Source: Liolophura sinensis (Eukaryota; Mollusca; Polyplacophora; Chitonida; Chitonidae). From it: a stretch of 64,000 nucleotides of DNA. The stretch is taken from positions 18,471,338 to 18,535,337 of the forward strand of contig NC_088302.1 of the NCBI RefSeq assembly GCF_032854445.1, read 5' to 3'. The position numbers were made by a program, and so were the translations under genes. Under the pieces are notes generated by a model. It did no database searches. It saw nothing but the letters and a program-made list of their open reading frames with translations, and had not been told where the DNA came from. The stretch's first letter is position 1; the number at the start of each line of letters is the position of its first letter. Positions 1 to 13,074 of the stretch are shown here, piece after piece.

Positions 1-1559
1 ATCTTCGGAACTTTAACGTGTTGGACAGAAAAACTGCCTTACAATGCAGCATACCGTATACACGTTTAAAGAACATAAACAAGACATAAGTTCAATTCTT
101 ATAATTATTGTTAATAAATATTGCTCTTTAACGTGATTGCTATTGGAAATTATCTTACCGATTCTTTTTTATGGCGGTAAAAAGGATGTTTTATGTGAAA
201 AGTCTGCAAATTATGTCTTAACTGCCAATTTTGTACAGAAAGAGAAGAAAAAATAACTTCCGAACTCCACAGGTACTTTTTTGCCCGGTCCCACCGATAA
301 TTATTGCTCAACCCCTAGGATGAGGTCAACTAGAAGCTGCGATTGTTTACAACGGTTACGATTACTTCTAGTGTATATATTGTGAACAAATTTGATACAG
401 TGCATATGTCAGCTATATGGACATGGCGACATCCAGATGCACGCATGCATTCCGTCATCAAAGCCACTACAGGCTGCGAAAACTTGGGGAAAGCAGAATT
501 GTTACAATTAAAGAATAAACAGGTGTTCAGTTTTCATATCTGCACACGCAGCTGAGAGCACACTACAGCTTGAAGTTCAATAGGTGTAAATAAGTGCCTT
601 CGTGTTTGTAGACATGAATGTGTATTTGTCTATACACATGAACGTGTATATGTCTATACACATAGACGTGTATTTAGGCCATACTGCTTCGGTGATTTGG
701 AAATCTACGCAAAAAGGAAAAACTTAATCTTTGGACATTAAACGGATAGAACTTATCACTGCTTGATTCATATGTTTGCAGTGTATATATGCAAACTTGT
801 ATATGCTGACGTTGTATGCACACATTTAATTAGAGATGGAAAAGCAACTTAGTAACCATTTTCAGTTTGTATATACGCATTTAGAGACTGCATTAGTCCA
901 TATACATTAGTCATTTATGCTTTATATGTGACTTTGTTAATCAGTAGAAAATCCATTGCCTTTATTATGTTTCATTTAGAATTTATATAGACGTAATTAT
1001 ATTGCGTATACTTACCTATTAAGTCAGTGTATAGGTTTTTAAATCACAGTAGCTCAAGTTGTGGCCCGTCCCTATGTCATAACTGCAGGATTAGGCGTCA
1101 TGTTGTTTTAACCAGTACACTTGCTGTTCTCGATAGTCGTCTAGAAACAAACGTGCGGATTCTTCAAAATAAAGTGACTATAATTCTAATACATAATACT
1201 TAATCCCATTCACGATAAAGACTGCGCGATAATCCGTTTCCCCTAACCGGTTGGCCGCCGAGGACAGAACGAGTTTGACTGCTCCAGCCGATACAGATAA
1301 CAACTCCACGTGAATCAAGTTGACAGCTGACCGCGGAGGGAGGTGTGACACTTGTCGGCACAGCACAGGTGACTCGCTGTGACTCGGAAATGGTCACATG
1401 ATCAGCAATACACCTAGCCGCCTCTTCACTTCTTGTCGGCGCACAGATATTCAGTTGAAAACGGCATTAACTTGACAGTTTTGCAGTGCATGTCGACTGA
1501 ATTTGGCCCATTTTGTCATATAGTGGAAGAGTCGTGACGGCCGTGTTGAAACGGGGCTT
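1..1559. other. Non-coding sequence upstream of the short-isoform tropomyosin exon
   Basis: No tropomyosin-like or other recognisable exon is visible here. If the gene also has the usual long muscle isoform, its first two exons should lie to the left of the window and this stretch would be intron. For the short isoform it is promoter-proximal sequence. The only structure I see is a short tandem repeat at about 602-678: roughly three copies of a 24-bp unit built on gtgtatttgtctatacacatg. The small open frames here have no coding character. Confidence 0.5.
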
Positions 1560-1734
1560 GCTGTGACCACTAGCCTGGAAAAACAGGGTGTTATTTTGTG
1601 GCGGATTCATAAAGCCGGTGGTTGAGTAGTTGGTCTCATTCCTGTTCTCTGCGATCGGCCATTTTTAGTGTAATTTTTCCTTGTTGTTTGCCTTTGTAAA
1701 AGTGTGCCGTTTTCTCGAGCAACACAACTCAGAA
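1560..1734 (+). promoter_or_regulatory. Probable internal promoter region and 5' UTR of the short tropomyosin isoform
   Basis: The exon starting with the ATG at 1735 begins a protein rather than following a splice acceptor. In animal tropomyosin genes such an exon (the 1b type) is preceded by its own promoter. The 175 bases before it contain no convincing TATA box, and the frame upstream of the ATG has no good in-frame ATG. The exact transcription start cannot be read from sequence alone. Cap-site or 5' RACE data would settle it. Confidence 0.35.
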
Positions 1735-1902
1735 ATGGATTACCAACAACGAAACAGGGGCAGTCTGCAAATGCAGACATCAAATGCCCTAGGAAACCTT
1801 AAAAAGAAAATGAACGCGGTCATGGATGAAAAAGACTACTGGCATGACCAAGTGGAGGAAAAAAACGCTAAGATTGAAGAGTTGGAGAAGAAAATTGAAT
1901 CG
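1735..1902 (+). CDS. TPM: Tropomyosin, alternative first coding exon (1b type, short isoform)
   Basis: Encodes 56 residues beginning MDYQQRNRGS and continuing into a coiled-coil stretch with NLKKKMNAVMDEKDYW and KNAKIEELEKKIES. It ends at a donor (gtaggt) in phase 0. It replaces exons 1a and 2 of the long muscle form, as in insect and vertebrate cytoplasmic tropomyosins, where a short N-terminal exon also contains an LKKKM-like motif. Tropomyosin is a rod-like parallel coiled-coil dimer that polymerises along the actin groove and controls access of myosin, cofilin and other factors. N-terminal exon choice largely fixes head-to-tail overlap and actin affinity. The ATG at 1735 was chosen because frames before it lack an ATG and the canonical region starts soon after. 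Joined to the canonical exons, the product is 260 residues. The first 18 residues are non-coil and polar, and I recognise no match for them. Confidence 0.88.
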
Positions 1903-4900
1903 GTAGGTGTCCCTTAAAAAGGCGTGGTCGAGTTTCTCCTAGGAAAGTAAATGTACCCTTAAAAACCATGTCACCCGGGAAAATCTGTGTGTCGAAGTTG
2001 AGCAACTTTAATGTCTCCCCAGTGAAATGCATGTCAACAACGACATACGTGTTATCGCCGTAGGATACGTCCATAGGCATAGCTATTGTTTCTGGTGCTC
2101 GCAGTTTACTATTGTTATTATCATGCACTGGCCAAAGTTGTTAATGTTTAGGGAGAGTCGGGTGCCGTGGTTGAAAAAGGTGCAATGCTAATGGCACGTC
2201 ATTGAGAGAGTAAATAGCGGGAACTGTTTGTTCACGCATGACAAGTTTAAGGTGCATGTACTGCCTTGGCAGTTAACAGTGGTACAGTTTTGAGTGGGAG
2301 TGGTTAGGAAAGGACACTGCCACAGGCATTGTTTAAAATTAAGGCAAATTATAAAATACTCGATCATTGACAGTATTATACTAAAAGAGAATTTACATTT
2401 ATTATGCGAAGAGATACAGACCTTTTGATAATGACTCTAGGAAATGAAGTTGGAAGCAGCAGAGATACAACATTCCCAGCCTCCATTTAGTGATAGAGAC
2501 TCATAAGACAGAGAACCAAAGTGTGAAAAATGAATTTTTATTTTGTAGTAGACGTGACACAGATCATAGGAATCTGCAGTCCGTATTCACATTGTGTCCA
2601 CTCAGTAGACATATCATAAAGCCATAACATGTCTGACTGCAGTGGGATGATTAATTTGTTCATTCATTATAGATACATGTTATGCAGTAATGTGACCAAA
2701 CATTGACATTGTTCATGTTGCCTACAATAAACGATAAAGGCAACATTTTAGTTGGTGTGGCAGTGACTGCACATTTATGCAAACAGGATTGTCACTTTTA
2801 GTTTTCTAAACAAAACTGAACATTTGAGAATTTGTTTATAAACTGTTTTTGATTCAGTTAAATTTATAAATATGGATTTGTTTTGCACAGATAACTTGGG
2901 ATACCTTGTGTATGAAATTCCATTCATTTGTTTGTGCCCATGATCATCTGTGTATAGCAGTAGGGTAAACTCTAAGCTTATTGTTCGTCAAGGATTGAAG
3001 GTCAGAAACATATAGGTCAGGAGAAATGTTTTAAACATACACAGAGCCTCAGCTAATATACTTAAATAAGAGGGATTAACCATCCTAAATTTTCTGCTCG
3101 CATAAAGAATCTTCAGTAGGAGGTAACACAATGGAAATTATGATTGACCCTAATAAATAGAGCATGGCAAATTAAATCAATGCCATCTATAAAATAATTG
3201 AGTAAAGGTAAGGGTTTAGGCTGTATGGAAAGATTAAAGTATTAAGTGAGAGAACCTTGTTCAAGGGCAACTTTTCTATCGCATTTTCTTTGCAATAATG
3301 CTGAATTTTAAACTTTTGTCAATTAGCAGCCTTCCCAAGTTGATTTATGTAAATGTATCACTTTACTGGTGTGTGTGTGTGTGTGCGTGTAGAGTGCGTC
3401 ATGACATGACCAGACAAACCTATCGTACTTCAGACAAGAGGTTGTTATTTTACATGGTCTACCCACTTCCTGTTAACAGAAGCAAGTGCATTGACAGCAA
3501 ACTGACAGGGAATGTATAGTACCCTGTCAAAGCTGGGAAAGCTAGCCATGCCCTTACAAGGGAAAACATAGTCGGCTTACTTTACTGGTTAACAGGATGG
3601 GCCTGAACACTGAGCTGTTCATGATATCTTCAAAAAGCACAGTCAGTCACATCCTTTTTCACACTAAGTATTTCATTGAATGGCGTGAAAAATTTAGGGT
3701 GTGGTCACACTCTCGTCTGGCAATTCACTCTCAGATATATCCTAAAAAATGACATGTTAGCAGCTTAGGTGTACTTGATACTGTAAGCTATAGTAAGTGC
3801 AGTAAGTGGCCAACTTCTCGTGTGGATCTATCAGACAAGCGTGCAGTGTTGATCTGTGTTGAACATTTCTGTACATGTATTTACTTTTATTTAATCTCCT
3901 TGGGACTAGTTGTAAATATTTAAATTAAACAAAGGTTTTCTAGATGTTCGAATCACTTTTTAAGGTGTTGAAGTAAATGCCATGTGTGTCTTGTGCCCAT
4001 ATCTGCATGCACTCTGACTTCATTATGCACATGGAAGATTGTGAACAATAAACGTGTATGGGTAGACCATGTATAGAATAAAACTAAAACAGGCATATTG
4101 TTATTATTCATGTGACCTTGATTGATCCATGAACCTATTTTAGTCTAGATTGTGCTATGTGCATGTCTGGCCTTCGTTATTAACCTGGTAGAACAGGTTA
4201 TTGGTATTATTTACTATCTAGGGATTCATGGAGTATGATTTGAAGACGATGACCTGCAACCAGTGGAAAACAGTTTAAAATTTCTTAAACAAAAGTTTGA
4301 AAGGTGTGGAAGGGTGAAGGGTAACAGTGAACAGTAATCATTTTCATTATCATTTTCACCGTGCCAGCTGTCAAAGCCAGAAGATAAAAGTTAGGAGGTT
4401 TGATTGCCGGTTTGGGTAGTGTTGGTGCTAGGCAGAATTTTAGCAGGTTGTCTGAAGATTGTTCAAAGACATGTAAGAACTGGAGGTATGGTATCTGTTA
4501 TTAAAACTCGGGCCTGTGGGATGCATGTGTGGAGCATTACCCTGTGGGAAGGAAGGAAATGGGCCTGTGTGATATGTAGGTGGAGTCCGGGTAGAGTTTG
4601 AAAACCCTACTATACTTCTGTGACCTCTGATAGAAACCCCAGCTGGAGCTGTACACAAATAAAATTTGTTCTAGCGAAATCTGCACCAACATTTATCTAG
4701 TGACCAAGAATTTAATTCTATGTACTATATACTAGCCCTCTGTGTGTAAGGTGTGGATTTCAAAGGATTACTGTACAACACTAATTGATAGAGCACACAG
4801 ATGTGTACAGCTTCATTTTAACTACATGCGTAGTTGTTCAGCGCTTTGATAATGACAACTGTGGTATGTTGGTGGATCAGACCATGTACTGACATTGCAT

Positions 4901-7029
4901 CATTATTGCGAATGACTTGTGTGTATGAATTATACAGTTAGATCCTTCACAAAGGATTATTTTACTGGTATAAATTACAGCATACTCTAAAACAGTGTCT
5001 AAAAACTGTACATCCTTAAACCTACATGTATGCCTTAATTCTTGAATGATCAATCTTCGATAGTTTCCAGTGCTTTATATTCGTGTTTGTGCACAAATAC
5101 ACCAGCCTTGTTTGTTGTATACATGATTGAGTGGAAATACAGGTGTCTAGTCAACTAGTAATAGATGATAACCTGTCTGAAACATTTGAGATTATGCACA
5201 TTTGTATGCTTGTTCAAGGGCTTAATCACATCTGCAGTGTGCTTGTGTGTATTATGCCTCCGGGCAGTAGCAACTCCCTACAGATACTTGACAAAACTTT
5301 TCCACCAAGTTGCATGGAATAATTTGGAGGTTTTCGGTAGCTGTAAGGTTGGTGAGTCAGTGGACAGCAGATTGCCCGGGTCCTCGCTGGGTCGCATTGA
5401 TAATTATGTGATCTGTGAGTTGTAATTGTATAGTCAGCATCAATCCTGCTGCACTCCTATGTTTGTATATACACACACCTACAGCGGTGATCTCATACAC
5501 AGCTATATGCTTGTATAGGCTAAGCCTGAAGAGCTAACCTACATTTGTGTACTATTTACATAACACAGATATTCTACTGGAAGAGAGTGCAGAATGTCAA
5601 CCTTCTGATGACCCTCCATGTATGCAGCACACTGTCAGTTTGTTCTTGTATATATGCTACATATGGATATATAGCTCCGAAAGCTTTCTGTGCGTTGGTT
5701 TTAAATGTTTCAGACTGAACTTAATTTTTATTAAAATATGGAGACCAGTTTTACATGAATGTTGAGGTGCGGTAATCCATAAATTTGGGACCTATTTTTT
5801 TATGAAGCAATATTTAATTTATTATCTGCTTTCACTAAAGTTTCTAACAATGATTTGCTGTGGACCAAGACCCTATAATGTAAATAAAATTACTTCATGG
5901 AGTTACTTGTATAATTCAGATGTTGTACATGTCTCCCTATGAAGTTTCACAAAAAACAACCCTGCACTGGCTTGCAGTGGTATAAATGCTGATGCCCTGG
6001 GCTGAAGTAATTCACTGCATCACTGGGCCCAGTCTAATTTTCCATTCTACCTGTGGGGAGGTATCAATGGCATTGTCATCTGTTCAGCAGGTTTCTTGAT
6101 CAAAGCTAAGTTTAAAGTAGTCATAAATTCAGTGTCTGTCTGTATTTCATGGATTTGTAGGTTTTGATGCATCAGAGAAAAATTGCTTTTAATAACATGT
6201 GGTGGCCATTGACTTATAGCTATAACTCTAGCCTCCTGTCCCACATACTGCATAGGGATCCTACAAAAAATGGCCATAGACACGCACATGCACAGACTCT
6301 GACATACATAGACTTTTCCTGGATATAATGGAATGGGAATGTTATTTTTACCCTGAAAGAAAAACAAATTGAATTCTGGTGGCTACATAAAAATGAATAG
6401 CACACTGAAGTTGTGCTTTGTCACTCAGTATAACTGTGGGATTTGTTTTCATGAAAACCTGCAAATGGGGTGTTTTTTGTACCATTGTACATAGCACAAT
6501 TTTTGTGTCTTACAGTACATTTTGTGGAATTTCCACTGTCCCGTAAAAGCTTGTGTGTTTTTAGTTTATTATACCAATTTTGACCCCGGGAAGTGTCCAG
6601 GGTATTTGACATTGGCACTTTGACCTCTGTGTGACCTCTAAGTGTTTGTTGTGTACAACATGGAAGCCAGGAGGCAAATGGTTTGCTAGAGATGCATGTT
6701 GGTGTAATTGAGATAGTTGGTAGACTGAAAAAACTAATTTACATTTCATTTGCGACTGAACTTTTTTATATAAGTAGAGGTAACTGCATACCTGTCATCC
6801 ATACTGATCTGGAGTTAGTGTTAATTGCAGATTAGACTGTTACAGATACATTTGTTATGAATATGGATCTGTAATTTGAGCAGTAAGTTAGTTCTTAAAT
6901 TTTTATAAATATGCATCATCATGGAACAGAGAATAAACTGCTGTGTTCGTGCGAAAGACCGACTATCCATATGATAGTCCATAGACTGACCACAGTTAAC
7001 ATTGATATCTCTGTTTTGTTTTCGTGCAG
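1903..7029 (+). other. Tropomyosin intron between exon 1b and exon 3
   Basis: A 5.1-kb intron with a gtaggt donor at 1903 and a cag acceptor ending at 7029. It contains a (GT)n microsatellite near 3369-3390. I saw no coding exon or RNA gene in it. The small open frames have no tropomyosin-like heptads. Confidence 0.7.
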
Positions 7030-7163
7030 CTTGAGGGTGAAGTGCAGGGTTTGAACAGGCGCACAACATTACTTGAGGAAGATTTGGAACACACTGAAGA
7101 AAGATTGCAGAGTGCCACAGAGAAGCTAGAGGAAGCTTCCAAAGCTGCAGATGAGAGTGAAAG
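7030..7163 (+). CDS. TPM: Tropomyosin exon 3 (constitutive)
   Basis: A 134-nt exon, exactly the length of exon 3 in the classical tropomyosin gene. It starts in phase 0 with [11 protein letters not shown] and ends [12 protein letters not shown] plus the first two bases of an Arg codon (AG|A). It encodes the conserved segment with the [20 protein letters not shown] heptads. The acceptor is gtgcag and the donor is gtttgt. All three following exon 4 copies start with A, so the split codon always reads AGA (Arg). No alternative copy was found between 1903 and 9325, so this exon should be in every transcript that begins at 1b. Confidence 0.96.
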
Positions 7164-9325
7164 GTTTGTACACCATCAGGGTATAAGAGTTGTCTCTGGG
7201 CCCTTTTTATAGGAGTTGGTGATAATATAACTCAGTTGGAGGTTGGATTTGATTTAAAATATATCTTTGAGATTCTTGAAACTTATAAAAAATGAAAATT
7301 AGGGCTTCAAGTGTTTGACAAAATTCACCCATTCCTATTACAGTGTGAAAAGATTCCCATGGTTTTTGATAGAAATATATATAGAGCAGGCTAATCATTG
7401 GCTAGATACAAGTGGTAATGTATTTTATGCAGTATTCACATGTAAAGATAGAAGGGCTTGAGAACCTTCAGTTTGGCATGTTAATGGTGTGGCCTGGTGC
7501 TCTTGTCTGACAGATTTACAATGTCAGGTGTATCAAAACTCTCAAGACAATGGAGCAGCACTTCAGGGTTGCCAAAATTGTCATGAACTTGATAGAAGAC
7601 ATTTGTCAGTTGGCCACACCCACAGTTGACCTTTCTGTTATCTGTGTACTGTGGGCAACAGTCCATCTCATCAGCAGCCAAAAGGCAGTTTCTCCAGTTT
7701 CTTTTGAAGTAATAAATTATTTGTCTCTATATGTAGCTTTTAAGCCAATAATGGTATTTATCTTGCATTCCAATTATTAGTAGTCATTTCTAAAAAGAGG
7801 TCATCGGTCTCCATTTTTTGAAGCCATCTATAATTGGAAGTGGCTGTCTTTGCATGTTGGTGATTGTTGGTTGGTTCAAATCAAGTCAGTAATCAAATGC
7901 ATCTATGCATTTTAGTAATAATAGAACATTAAACAGTTGTAAAACAAAGTAGTGAACTGGATGGCCTCTTTATGCATGCTTTGCCTTGTAGACTGGAGTG
8001 GACATACATTTGTGTATTTCATTATCCTACATATTTTACATTGTAAATTACCTGAAGCACTTTATCAGTTGTAATGTGATATACTTTAAATTATAAAATA
8101 ATTACGGGTGGGTGGTCCTATCTTTAAAGGTTATGTTTTTGTGTATATTCGCAATTTAAAGAAGAAAAACAAGATCCTCAGTCTTTGATATCAACAGCTT
8201 TCGAAAGACAATAAAATGTTAAACTGCTTGTATACATGTATTACGTTGGTTTTTCTGAACTTTTCTATATCAAACATATGAACTATGTCTTCCAAACCCT
8301 AAACTACTAAGGTTGAAGTTATATTGCATGGTTATAGTGTTGTAATTGTAGATAATTCAATAATTTTCTGGGCTCTTCTCTCTAGGTCATTTGGCTTGTT
8401 TGACCTCGTTATCTCTGCATTCCTCTCGTTGACTGAAACCAAGTCTCCTTTCTTTTAAAACAAAAACAAAAAAAAACAAAACCAAAAGTTACCCCATGAA
8501 TAGTGGAGGTGGATACTTAGAGTTGTATACTACAAGTTCCTGACCACATCTGTCCTTATATTCAGTGGAAATGTACCTGTATAGCCTCATTTATTAACCA
8601 GCGGTATCCTGCATGATGCGATTAACTTGACACTTGACCTGCTATCCATCTTTGACCATATTAATGTACATTTAAATCTGTTATATTGTACCTGAAGACC
8701 TATTCAGTCACTCAGGGCTGTTTAACATAAGATGCAAGCTATGTAGATGCTTCCCACATTTCGCACATCAGTATGTTTTGATTTCCTAGGTTAATGCGAC
8801 ATTTGCCAGAAATGTTTAACTGCAAGGATTGTTCGCTGCATTATGATAATATTGTATCTCTGGTCTGACCTATTTTGCTGACTGTGGCGTAAGCGAGCAT
8901 ACAGACATACTGGACACACTGTTGAGAAGGCATGCATTATATGGTCACTGAAACCAAGTCCAGCTCTACGTTACAGGTGACTTGTGGGATCAGCAGAGTA
9001 AATGGTGGTGGGACCCAGAGAAACTGGGTGTACATTTAGATGCTCTTTAGACCTGGCTCTGTAGAAGAAACTTTATGAGGGCTGGTTCAGCCTATGCTCT
9101 GTCACATGGACCATCCTAACACTAAGGTGTCTCAGCTTCTTGCATACTTTTGTATCAAGCAACTGTCCAGTAATCACTCTGTCAGAAGGGCTGGTTCTCT
9201 TAACCCCCACATCTGTGTACTGACAACACATCTACCCATAGTTCACCTGGTGTACAGCCATTGTACAGTACAGGCTCAGCACTGGCCACAAGCTATAATG
9301 ATTTGTCATTGTTGACACTCACTAG
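7164..9325 (+). other. Tropomyosin intron between exon 3 and exon 4a
   Basis: A 2.2-kb intron without a recognisable exon, RNA gene or transposon. It contains an A-rich run around 8456-8490 and is otherwise unremarkable. Confidence 0.65.
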
Positions 9326-9443
9326 ATCACGCAGGGTGCTGCAGGATCGTAATTGCATGGACGAGGATCGTTTGGAAACGCTAGAAGACCAGGTCAAACA
9401 ATCCAATGAAACCGCAGAGGAGTTGCAGAAAAAGTATGAAGAG
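9326..9443 (+). CDS. TPM: Tropomyosin alternative exon 4a
   Basis: A 118-nt exon, the classical exon 4 length. It codes for SRRVLQDRNCMDEDRLETLE followed by a coil ending ELQKKYEE, and has a gtatgt donor. I set the acceptor at actag (9321-9325) rather than the later gcag. Only that start gives 118 nt and aligns residue for residue with exons 4b and 4c (RxRxxLxxRxxxxDxR). It is clearly diverged from the canonical molluscan exon 4 (which resembles 4c), with a Cys and several uncharged substitutions in heptad positions. It must be mutually exclusive with 4b and 4c, because including two would add a second copy of the same rod segment and, at 118 nt, break the frame. Confidence 0.92.
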
Positions 9444-9541
9444 GTATGTTCTGGTCTGTGTAGACAGAGCTATAATGCCCTCCACATTACTAAAACTTGT
9501 CCAACTTTCCTTTCTCTCCGTGGAACAAATTGATCTCTCAG

Positions 9542-9659
9542 AGCAAGGAGGGCGCTAGTTAACCGAACAAACATGGACGATGACAGAATGTCAAAGCTCG
9601 AGGAATCACTCAAGTCTGTCACAGAAGTCGCCTCTGAAGCAGAGAGAAAATACGAGGAG
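9542..9659 (+). CDS. TPM: Tropomyosin alternative exon 4b
   Basis: A 118-nt exon in the same phase as 4a and 4c: ARRALVNRTNMDDDRMSKLE, then a coil ending EAERKYEE. The acceptor is tctctcag and the donor is gtaaac. It is too short, and split by phase, to be noticed as a long open frame. Only 98 nt separate it from exon 4a, which may hinder splicing of the two together. Compared with 4c it carries more hydroxyl and small residues (SLKSVTEVASEA) on the outside of the coil. I infer a tissue- or stage-specific isoform. The usage pattern is not readable from sequence. Confidence 0.92.
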
Positions 9660-10154
9660 GTAAACCAGGGCCTGTCTCCCCATGTTGTGATTTTTTTATT
9701 TTTTTGACAAACCTCGAATTCTGAGCACCAGCAACCATTTGATCTCCACTAACAATTGCAGGTTTCTCTGGTCATAGATCTCATATCCAGATAATCTAGG
9801 CTGACTTCAACCAGAAATTTAGAAATCTGCAGTTGTGGCACAGTGAGTGAATGAAAATTGGTTCAGATTGCTCTGGACGATTGGAGTTTGTCTTGTCAAC
9901 ATTGTACATTTCATTTTCAGCATTGATATCTAAGAAATTTGTTTTGTTTGTAGTGCCTTGGGAATACTGTGCAAATTTGCAGTTACTCCTGCAGCCAGGG
10001 GCGGAAGAATTTTGGATTTTATTTTCAGATTATTGAGTTTTGCCGGGCAGCATGAGTTATAATCCAGGTGCTCAATGGACCCTGGAGTCCTGGAGCCCGG
10101 GCCTTGTGTGTGCTATGACCATGGCTAATCTCTGGCTGATTTCTATCCCCTCAG

Positions 10155-10272
10155 AGGACGCAAGGTGCTTGAGAACAGGAGCGTGGCTGATGATGAAAGG
10201 ATAGACCAGCTTGAGGCTCAGCTTAAAGAAGCCAAATACATCGCTGAAGATGCTGAGCGTAAATACGATGAG
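10155..10272 (+). CDS. TPM: Tropomyosin alternative exon 4c (canonical-like)
   Basis: A 118-nt exon reading [20 protein letters not shown] with the end EDAERKYDE. The acceptor is ccctcag and the donor is gtgacg. Its RKVLENR start and KYDE end are the forms normally seen in muscle tropomyosins, so among the three exon 4 copies this is the one most like the ancestral exon. It lies 495 nt after 4b. The split Arg codon is AG|A, as in the other copies. Confidence 0.95.
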
Positions 10273-12494
10273 GTGACGCTGAACAGACTCATTATCAGCA
10301 TGAGTTTTGAGTGGTCACCCGTCCAAGTGTCTAATCCATTCATGCAGTCGCTACTAACATGCACATCATGTTTACATGTCTCTGTTTTCCACTTTATTTG
10401 TAGTATTACATTTGAATTTTCAAAAAAGTTAAATGCTGAATATGTAAAGTAAGCCATAATGTGAAATTACTTAAGTTTAAAATAATTTAAGTGAACTTAA
10501 GCGTATTTTTGATAACTGCATGGTGTGCTTTGCTGTGACTAAAACAGTTTTACTACAGATGGCACATTTAATTTTTTGTCTAGAATAGTAAAGATTTTAA
10601 AGTACATGTAAGTTGACAGACCTTCCTTTTTTGGTAATGGTGCAGAAAATTTTGGGACCTCTAGAAGTTTATGTGAAATGTAGAAATGGTTGCATTGAAC
10701 AGAATGCATGGAAAGACATCCAACAACATTCAGAGATTCTGCAACATAAGTCGCAGATATTTGACTGGTGGGCAGTGCAGATACAATTGCTGACATTTTC
10801 CCTGTGTCTACTACCAGTACAGTACTTCAAATTTCTGTTCAGTTTTCTGTAATTAAAGGCAGCAATGGTGTTTGGGATGCAAAATCAGTTGACTGTTTTA
10901 AAGTAATGCCAAGCAGGATAATTGATGCAAACAAGGATTAGCCATTTCATATTTCAGTATATATTTAGTATCAGTAGTTATTTGGTTGGAAATATTACCT
11001 CCAATGAAATGTGTTAAGAAGCATGGTTTGTTTTTGTTTCAGAAGCATGGATTGTTTTGTGATTTTTCAAAGTCCTGGCAAAGTGGAACATTTTTAATAA
11101 AGCAAAAACATGTTCAGTATGAAAATTGGCCTATTACATGTATGTCTGGATAATGTCTCCACTTTGGCAAGACTGAACATGGGTTACTTGTGTCACAGTT
11201 GTACATTTGCTGCAGTTCACGAGTATGCTTTTTGTGAGTTATAATGTTGTGCATTCATGAAAACTTATGGTACATTTGGAATACCTCAAGAACACCTTAA
11301 GAACACCTTATTAAATAGTATGCAAGTGCTTAAAAATGAGTCAAGAAGCCTATCAAGCTGAAGTTATACAAATTTATACATGGTAGTACCCTTATTTGAT
11401 AACGCATTCCTTGAGGCTAAAACTTCCTTGAACTTCCCTGATGGCATATGTTGTAAAATGCATCAGGTACTTTTTTTCTGTAGTGAAACAGAATTCTTGA
11501 CAGCAAATGTGACTGTGCCATGTAGTACATTTTTTTTTATTGTAAGTGTATTTTGTTTTTATCACACCTCCACTAAAACATATTTGGTGTGATTCAGTGT
11601 GTAGATATTGTTAATACTAATGATACATTATGGCTCGCATTACATGTGACCCTGCCTCTGCTCAGTATGTGTACCTTTTGGGATATGCAAGAGTACACAG
11701 TTTTTACTTATACAGTGAAATTTAAAATCAAATCCCATTTTTTTTTTTTTTTTGTCATCCTGTTGAAATGGATATCAGATTTGACTGTATGTGTGTAATT
11801 TACGTGTGTTTCAAATCAGTCATGTGGAGCATCTTCCTTGGAAGGTACCTGACTGCTGCAGACCAGGAGAGTGTTACAATTTATCAATTTGTGCCATGCG
11901 GTATCTTCCTTACATTACTGCAATATCTTCGATTTGGTCATTATTCTTTGATTCATCTCTTACAAGGTTGAGTCGGATTAATTACCATTCAGGAAACTCT
12001 GTTCAAAACTGAAATTCGTAAAATTTGCATAGGATGCATGCTGTTTCCCTCCCCCCCCCCCCCAAATCTGCCTGCTCAGGTTTACAGTGCCCTTAGCATT
12101 TACATTTTTCGCATATGCTGTGTGTGTTGTAATTGTTCGGTTTCGCCCATTTTCCAGACCCTTACGTTTTCATTTTCGATCTGTTTATAACAGCATGCAA
12201 GTGGATAGTTATTCATTTGTTGTAAATTGTTGAAATTAACCAAAAAATGTCCCCAAAGCATGTTACATTGGAAGATGTGCTGTTCATTGAATTCCACCAG
12301 TGTTCATACTAATCTTTTCTCTTTGATGCAATTATAGGGGTTGCAAGTCTTGGTGAAAAAACAAATATTAAATGGGAGAAAATAGAACAGGAAAGATTGT
12401 TTTATAAATGTACCAAATTTCAGCAAGGCTTGCAGCTTCTCTATGACAGATGAACATTTGTGGAATAACCTATTTCCATATTCTCCCAACACAG
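10273..12494 (+). other. Tropomyosin intron between exon 4c and exon 5a
   Basis: A 2.2-kb intron. It contains homopolymer runs (T run near 11739-11754, C run near 12051-12063) and no recognisable exon or transposon. Confidence 0.6.
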
Positions 12495-12565
12495 GCAGCC
12501 CGTAAGCTCGCGATTACAGAGGTGGACCTTGAGCGTGCTGAGGCCCGTATGGAGGCCGCAGAGGC
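12495..12565 (+). CDS. TPM: Tropomyosin alternative exon 5a (canonical-like)
   Basis: A 71-nt exon (the classical exon 5 length) coding AARKLAITEVDLERAEARME and AAEA, the last Ala codon being split GC|N. The acceptor is acacag and the donor is gtgagt. The sequence is nearly identical to what is known for mollusc tropomyosins, so this is the canonical copy. GC plus any base is Ala, so the junction residue does not depend on which exon 6 follows. Confidence 0.95.
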
Positions 12566-13003
12566 GTGAGTACTCCGCCCAATCCGTGTGGGCTTACACG
12601 GAGTATAGTTGGTGTATGGCACGGCGTGCTCTTCTTGTACATATATTCTTAATACTGGCTTGTCCTTCATGTAAGCCTGTCCAAGTGCCAAAATTGTGAA
12701 GAGAAATGCATGTAGTTGTATTTCGAATTTTACGCTTGGTCTTACATGAAGGATAAACTTTTTGAAGAAAGACACACACAGACTGACAGCTGTGATATGA
12801 ATGCACAGTTTTGTCTTAGACTCTGCAGGTTTGAAGGAGTTAATTTATACACTTGCATGTTTGAAAAAAAAAAAAAAAAGGTTGATGCAGCAGAAGTTTT
12901 TGAGTGTCTTTCTGTAATGTTTGTTAATAATGCAAGACAAGCATGTGATTAACCTGATATTTGTGTATTTTTTCCTCCCTTCCCTATCAATCCCTGTGAC
13001 CAG

Positions 13004-13074
13004 GCGGCAAGGAGAGTATGTATGCTTGAAGCAGAGTTAGAAAAGGCAGAAGAAAAATCCCAGGAATATGAATC
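13004..13074 (+). CDS. TPM: Tropomyosin alternative exon 5b
   Basis: A 71-nt alternative to 5a with the same phases: AARRVCMLEAELEKAEEKSQ, then EYES with the Ser codon split TC|N. The acceptor is gaccag and the donor is gtaggt. TC plus any base is Ser, so again the joined residue is independent of the exon 6 chosen. Relative to 5a it introduces a Cys in the coil. It lies 438 nt downstream of 5a. Mutual exclusion is expected because both together would shift the frame. Confidence 0.9.

Noticed and set aside
9332-9334. GCAG as the splice acceptor for tropomyosin exon 4a
   Set aside because: It would give a 109-nt exon and lose alignment with exons 4b and 4c. The TAG at 9323-9325 gives 118 nt and a full alignment.
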